Assembly (NCBI GenBank): GCA_965276755.1
Contig: OZ255625.1
Location: forward strand, 310,001 to 374,000
Direction: 5' to 3'
DNA from: CAJCIS01 sp965276755
GTDB lineage: Bacteria; Pseudomonadota; Alphaproteobacteria; Acetobacterales; Acetobacteraceae
DNA: 64,000 bases
Shown here: piece after piece, positions 60,543 through 64,000 of the stretch
How the letters are laid out: each line of letters begins with the position of its first letter
Numbering within the stretch: the stretch's first letter is position 1
Notes under the pieces: model-generated
Seen by the model: the letters and a program-made list of their open reading frames with translations, nothing else
What the model was told of the DNA's origin: nothing
The model's database searches: none
Program-made: the position numbers and the translations under genes

Positions 60543-62506
60543 AAGCTCACCTTGGTTCCGATCAGCGCGGAGGTCCCGGGCGTCAGATAGCCGCTGACAG
60601 GCTCGAACGCAGAACCCCCCAGATTCTTTCCCCAGATGAACACCGCAATGCGCGGTGCGGCTTGCCAGGTGAGATTGAGGTTGACGATCAGCCCGCTGCG
60701 GGCAAGCGACGGAGTTGCGCCGAACTCGCCCAAATCGTTTGTGATGTAGTCGGAAAAGCGGCCGGTGTAAGTTAGTTCGGGCACGATGGTGAAAGCCGGC
60801 CAGGGGGCCAGACGCAGATCGGCAAAGCCCGCGTTTTCTGGCCGGCGCAGAAGCAGCGCGGCCGTGTGAAGGTTGCGCGCGTCTGTGTAGGTGTAGCCCA
60901 GATCTGCATTGAGCCAGGTCCCGGTGCGCCAGGAGAGCGTTGCTTCGACGCCTTTGGCGCGCGCCTGCTGCACGTTTACCACGGTGTCGATCGGGGTGAA
61001 AACTTGTTCGATTAGGTCGTGGATGCGGTTGTCAAAATAGGTCACGCCGACAGTGGCCGTGCCCGCATCCAGCGGCAGGGCAAAATCGGTCGAGGTACCC
61101 GTCTCCCACCCTTGGGAGAATTCCGGCCGAAGATTGGGATTGCCGACATAGCCGAAGCTGTCTACGCCGTAACGGTCGTATAGCGCCGGCGCGCGAAAGC
61201 CGGTGCCGTAGGACGCGCGCAGCCGAGTGGCGATTTCGCTGATGTCGAAAACGCCGCCGGCGCGCCACGTAAAGGCGTTGCCGGCAATCGTTGTGTCATC
61301 CTCGCGCAATTGGCCTGTCAGGGTCAGGCGCCCTGCAAGCCGCGCCTGGGCGCCGGCATAACCGGAATTTGTGTCGTCATGCGCGCGCACGAAGCTCGCA
61401 TCGGGGTAGCCGCCAAAAATATCGTTCAGATGGGTCGAAACGTTGTCGTTGACGTGCTGGTAGCCGAAGGTCAGCGCCGCAGCATCCACCCGCCAGAAAT
61501 CCGGTGCACGAATCGTGTTGCTCCAATCGATCGTGTTGCGGCGGCCGTGATAGGTGTCGTCGGCGGTATCGCCGTTCGGATCGGCCGGATCGGCGGTGAC
61601 GGTGTAGTGCCGGTCATCGATGATGCGTGCCAATGTCAGCGACGTTGTCCAGATATCGTCGAAGAGGTGGCTGACGACGCCAATGCGGCCATTGACCGAC
61701 GCGTCGTAGCCACTGGCATTGCCGCCGTCATAGGTGACCAAACCCTGTTCGTCATAGCCGTATTTCGCGTCGCGTCCACGCAGCATCAGCGAGACGCGCG
61801 TGCCCTCGATCGGCGTCATGCCCAATTCGATCGTGCCGAGCTTTTCGCGATCGCCGTCGGACTCGCCGGTGAACACGCTCTCGCGCGGCGGCGTCTGATC
61901 GAAGCCTTGCGTGGACAACCCCTCGGCGGAGGCGCGCAGATCCCAGATGCCCGAGTTGCCGGCGATATTGGCGCGCGCCAGGCCTGTGTTCTGCGTGCCG
62001 CCGGCCAGCGTGATATCGCCGTGCAGCGGGCCTGCCGCGTGACGGGTGATCAGGTTGATGACGCCGCCGATCGCGCCCGAGCCATACAGCCCGCTCATCG
62101 GGCCGCGGATGATTTCGATGCGCTCGACATCGTTCAGCGTGTCGTCGCCGAAATTGAACGCGCCGCCAGGATCGGCGGGGTCGTTGATGGGCACGCCGTC
62201 ACGCAGCACCAGCACATGGTTGGCATTGGTGCCGCGGATGAAGACCGACGCCTGCGCGCCCGGCCCGCCGGATTGGGCGATGCGCAGGCCTGGCACGGCC
62301 GAGAGTGCCTGGACCAGATCGGTATAGCCGCGCTGCTCGATCGTGGCGCGGTCGATCACGGTGACGCCGGCGGCGATCTCGCGTGCCGGCGTAGGCACGC
62401 CGGTGGCGGTGACCACGACCTGCTCGACGGCCGCGCCTGGTAAAGACTGGGCGAGGAGCGAGGCGGGAAGCGAGGCAAGCAGCAGAAGGGGCGCGTATGT
62501 GCGCAT
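60539..62506 (-). CDS. btuB: TonB-dependent receptor BtuB (vitamin B12)
   Basis: 655 residues from the ATG at 62506 (MRTYAPLLLLASLPASLLA, signal peptide). The TonB box EQVVVTATG is followed by the plug domain (VFIRGTNANHVLVLRDGVPIND, RIEIIRGPMSGLYGSGAIGGVINLIT) and a 22-strand barrel with C-terminal Phe (ALIGTKVSF). The cobalamin riboswitch in the leader supports corrinoid as the substrate. DUF2244 follows as a coupled gene. No btuFCD genes are nearby. Confidence 0.94.
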   Translation of the reverse strand: MRTYAPLLLLASLPASLLAQSLPGAAVEQVVVTATGVPTPAREIAAGVTVIDRATIEQRGYTDLVQALSAVPGLRIAQSGGPGAQASVFIRGTNANHVLVLRDGVPINDPADPGGAFNFGDDTLNDVERIEIIRGPMSGLYGSGAIGGVINLITRHAAGPLHGDITLAGGTQNTGLARANIAGNSGIWDLRASAEGLSTQGFDQTPPRESVFTGESDGDREKLGTIELGMTPIEGTRVSLMLRGRDAKYGYDEQGLVTYDGGNASGYDASVNGRIGVVSHLFDDIWTTSLTLARIIDDRHYTVTADPADPNGDTADDTYHGRRNTIDWSNTIRAPDFWRVDAAALTFGYQHVNDNVSTHLNDIFGGYPDASFVRAHDDTNSGYAGAQARLAGRLTLTGQLREDDTTIAGNAFTWRAGGVFDISEIATRLRASYGTGFRAPALYDRYGVDSFGYVGNPNLRPEFSQGWETGTSTDFALPLDAGTATVGVTYFDNRIHDLIEQVFTPIDTVVNVQQARAKGVEATLSWRTGTWLNADLGYTYTDARNLHTAALLLRRPENAGFADLRLAPWPAFTIVPELTYTGRFSDYITNDLGEFGATPSLARSGLIVNLNLTWQAAPRIAVFIWGKNLGGSAFEPVSGYLTPGTSALIGTKVSF

Positions 62507-62624
62507 GGCGGGCGGCTCCGGCGTGCCTCGCGCGTGCGAGGCCGGATTCAAGGGGCGATTGCCCGCCTCCCGGGTCTCTCTCCCGTGGCCCCAGTGCACC
62601 TCGCCTGGAACGTGCGCGCCGTCT

Positions 62625-62810
62625 CGAAGCCGGCCGGTCTCCTGGCTCGCGCCGTGGACCCGGTGGTGGGTCCGCCCGCCCCGCCTTCTCGCCGCGTGTG
62701 CGGCAATGGCGTGTGGGGAGGGCTTGTGTGCGGTGCTTACAGTTGCGAGGGCAGCCGCGGCTTGTGACCGCGTTCCCGTTTCAGCCCCGAGAGGCCACCT
62801 GCTTCTGCGT
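62625..62810 (-). ncRNA. Cobalamin (B12) riboswitch
   Basis: On the minus strand, reading toward btuB: GCTGAAACGGGAACGC, then AAGCCGCGGCTGCCCTC with CGCAACTGTAAGC (the B12 box), further stems, and GAGCCAGGAGACCGGCC closing the aptamer. These match the conserved cobalamin riboswitch segments in order. It starts about 300 bp upstream of the btuB ATG. Near the ATG, GCCTCG-CACG-CGAGGC could act in the expression platform. Adenosylcobalamin would repress btuB and the coupled DUF2244 gene. Confidence 0.93.
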
Positions 62811-62843
62811 GAGTTTTAGCCGGTAAGCCGCGGGAAGGAAAGA

Positions 62844-62912
62844 CTGGGGGAGATGTGCCATCCCCCCCAGACCCCCCGTCGATTTTTGGGGGGAGTGGCA
62901 CACTCCCCCCAA
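62844..62912. repeat. Repeat A pair with collapsed spacer
   Basis: A full plus unit at 62844-62880 and a truncated minus unit at 62886-62912 that has lost its tail; the spacer is only 5 bp. It lies between the riboswitch and the next gene's start 18 bp away. Confidence 0.9.
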
Positions 62913-62929
62913 CTCTTTATGCTGAACCC

Positions 62930-63610
62930 ATGTTCATGGCGCCGCGCGACATCGGTCTGTTCCTGCGCAGCGCGCGCACAGACGCAAAAATCATCGGCCT
63001 TCGCGACACCATCGGCGCGGCCGCAGCGTTCGACGAGGTCTATCGCACGGGCGACCCATGGGCCTCGGCCGATCCGCGCTACCTCTATCAGCGGCGCAAA
63101 TACGATGTGCTGGTCGGGCTGCTGCCCAAGGGTCGTTTCGCGCGTGCGCTGGACCTTGGAGCAGGCACCGGGCTGCTGACGCGCAAGCTGGCTGCGCATG
63201 CCGATGAGGTGCTGGGAATCGACTTATCCGCCAATGCGGTGTCCCAGGCCGCAGCGGCAAGCACCCACTTGCCGGGCGTGAGCTTCCGCCAGGGTGACGT
63301 GCTCGACCTGCCGGACGCATTCGATGGCGGCTTTGACCTTCTTGTGGTGGCGGACACGCTGTACTACCTGCCGCCACCGCTGGCCGACGAGACGCTGAAA
63401 GCACTGGTGCCGCGCCTGGCGCGGCTGCTGCGGCCGGGAGGGGTATGTCTGCTCGCCAACCATTATTTCACCCGCGCAGATGCGGACAGCCGGCTGTCCC
63501 GGCGTATCCATCAGGCGTTTGCCTGGTCGCCGGCGCTGCGGTTGAACGCGGAATACCGGCGGCCGTTCTACCTCGTCTCGCTCCTGGAGCGCGCGCGCGG
63601 CGCTGCCTGA
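62930..63610 (+). CDS. NodS-like SAM-dependent methyltransferase
   Basis: 226 residues from the ATG at 62930 (an ATG two codons later is possible). Class I motif ALDLGAGTGLLTRKLA, then VLGIDLSANAVSQA, and DLLVVADTLYYLP are typical of NodS/methyltransferase-11-type enzymes. FDEVYRTGDPWAS near residue 40 also matches NodS-like proteins, which N-methylate glycan precursors; the true substrate is unknown. The hpnL gene follows after 10 bp. Confidence 0.85.
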   Translation: MFMAPRDIGLFLRSARTDAKIIGLRDTIGAAAAFDEVYRTGDPWASADPRYLYQRRKYDVLVGLLPKGRFARALDLGAGTGLLTRKLAAHADEVLGIDLSANAVSQAAAASTHLPGVSFRQGDVLDLPDAFDGGFDLLVVADTLYYLPPPLADETLKALVPRLARLLRPGGVCLLANHYFTRADADSRLSRRIHQAFAWSPALRLNAEYRRPFYLVSLLERARGAA

Positions 63611-63620
63611 TCCGCGCGGC

Positions 63621-64000
63621 GTGCGCGTGAGAAAATGGTGGAGGGCCGGGCTTGTGCTCGTGCTGGCCGCGCTGCTTGCGGTGGGCTTCATGGTGGCGTG
63701 GTGGGGGGCTGCGGGCGTGGCGGCGATCGTCTGGCGCGGCCTGCCCGCGCTGCCCGCCGCCCTGGGCGTGCATGCGGTCCAACTTTCGATTTCAGCCATG
63801 GCGTGGCGGTGCGTGATCCTACCGCCGGCGCCGCCTCGCGCCGTCGTGTTGCGGGCGCGCTGGGTGAGGGAGGCGCTGAACACGGCCGTTCCCCTGGCGG
63901 GATTGGGCGGTGCGGTGGGCAGCACGCGTCTGCTGGCGCGCCAAGGCGGGATCGCCATGGCCGCAGCGGCGGCCTCGCTGACCGCGGACCTGACCGTGGA
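63621..64000 (+). CDS. hpnL: HpnL-like membrane protein (partial)
   Basis: A GTG start at 63621 (or 63627); the gene runs off the right edge with about 126 residues visible. Two hydrophobic helices (LVLVLAALLAVGFMVAWWG, and PAALGVHAVQLSISAMAW) are followed by VLRARWVREALNTAVPLAGLGGAVGSTRLLA, which closely matches the conserved loop of HpnL/lysylphosphatidylglycerol-synthase-like membrane proteins linked to hopanoid biosynthesis and transport. The rest of the gene is not seen. Confidence 0.8.
   Translation, partial: MRVRKWWRAGLVLVLAALLAVGFMVAWWGAAGVAAIVWRGLPALPAALGVHAVQLSISAMAWRCVILPPAPPRAVVLRARWVREALNTAVPLAGLGGAVGSTRLLARQGGIAMAAAAASLTADLTV

Overview
The window is GC-rich, densely coded chromosomal DNA from an alphaproteobacterium. 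The gene order ntrY-ntrX-D-amino-acid transaminase-hfq-hflX, the yqeY-dnaG-rpoD run, a separate glyQ and glyS, PPDK, and an hpnL-type hopanoid gene at the right edge suggest Rhodospirillales, most likely Acetobacteraceae. That placement is inferred from gene content, not from a database search. There are no rRNA genes, prophage or CRISPR arrays. One tRNA (His), one cobalamin riboswitch and one decayed insertion sequence are visible.

Layout. 1-9.2 kb: a TPR/glycosyltransferase fragment, an SDR oxidoreductase, a large FAD protein, a damaged alpha/beta hydrolase, a gamma-glutamyltransferase-like lipoprotein, a SRAP/YedK DNA-protein crosslink enzyme, a thioesterase and a DEAD-box helicase. 9.4-12.6 kb: a GGDEF/EAL protein with a degenerate GGDEF site, then a small foreign patch (HNH endonuclease and a broken ParD antitoxin). 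12.7-18.3 kb: aspartate aminotransferase and yqeY-dnaG-rpoD. 18.4-24 kb: GNAT protein, acyl-CoA dehydrogenase, and a leftward group of sulfotransferase-like, methyltransferase and membrane proteins that looks like surface-polymer decoration. 24.1-29 kb: guaA, an AT-richer orphan gene, a secreted beta-helix protein and a small secreted protein. 29.3-38.2 kb: ntrY-ntrX-dat-hfq-hflX, an IMPase-family phosphatase and Ppx/GppA. 38.3-46 kb: ppdK and a glycyl-tRNA synthetase locus in which a sulfotransferase-like gene and a VapBC module lie between glyQ and glyS. 46-51 kb: a prolyl oligopeptidase, a frameshifted and partly duplicated gene, two Thr-rich exported proteins and a class III aminotransferase. 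51.4-52.7 kb: an IS1182-type element with a nonsense codon. 52.8-64 kb: marC, mobA, tRNA-His, CsbD, DUF488, rnhB, a His-rich protein, a di-haem peroxidase, a divergent AKR/LysR pair, btuB under a cobalamin riboswitch with a DUF2244 gene, a methyltransferase and the start of hpnL.

The most striking feature is not a gene. At least 27 copies of one GC-rich palindromic unit (called repeat A here) are scattered between genes. Each is a hairpin with stem TGGGGGAGATG / CATCCCCCCCA followed by a tail GACCCCCCGTC. Eight loci carry two units tail to tail; in seven of them the spacer is a recognisable 25-26 bp, giving elements of about 99 bp that are palindromic overall. Some copies carry extra hairpins, several sit within a few bases of start codons, and some supply the stop codon of the neighbouring gene. 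No transposase that could mobilise them is visible here. Two further repeat classes (B, built on CCAGGGGCTCTGCCCCTGG; C, built on TTCTTTCTTGAAAGAAAGAA) are also present.
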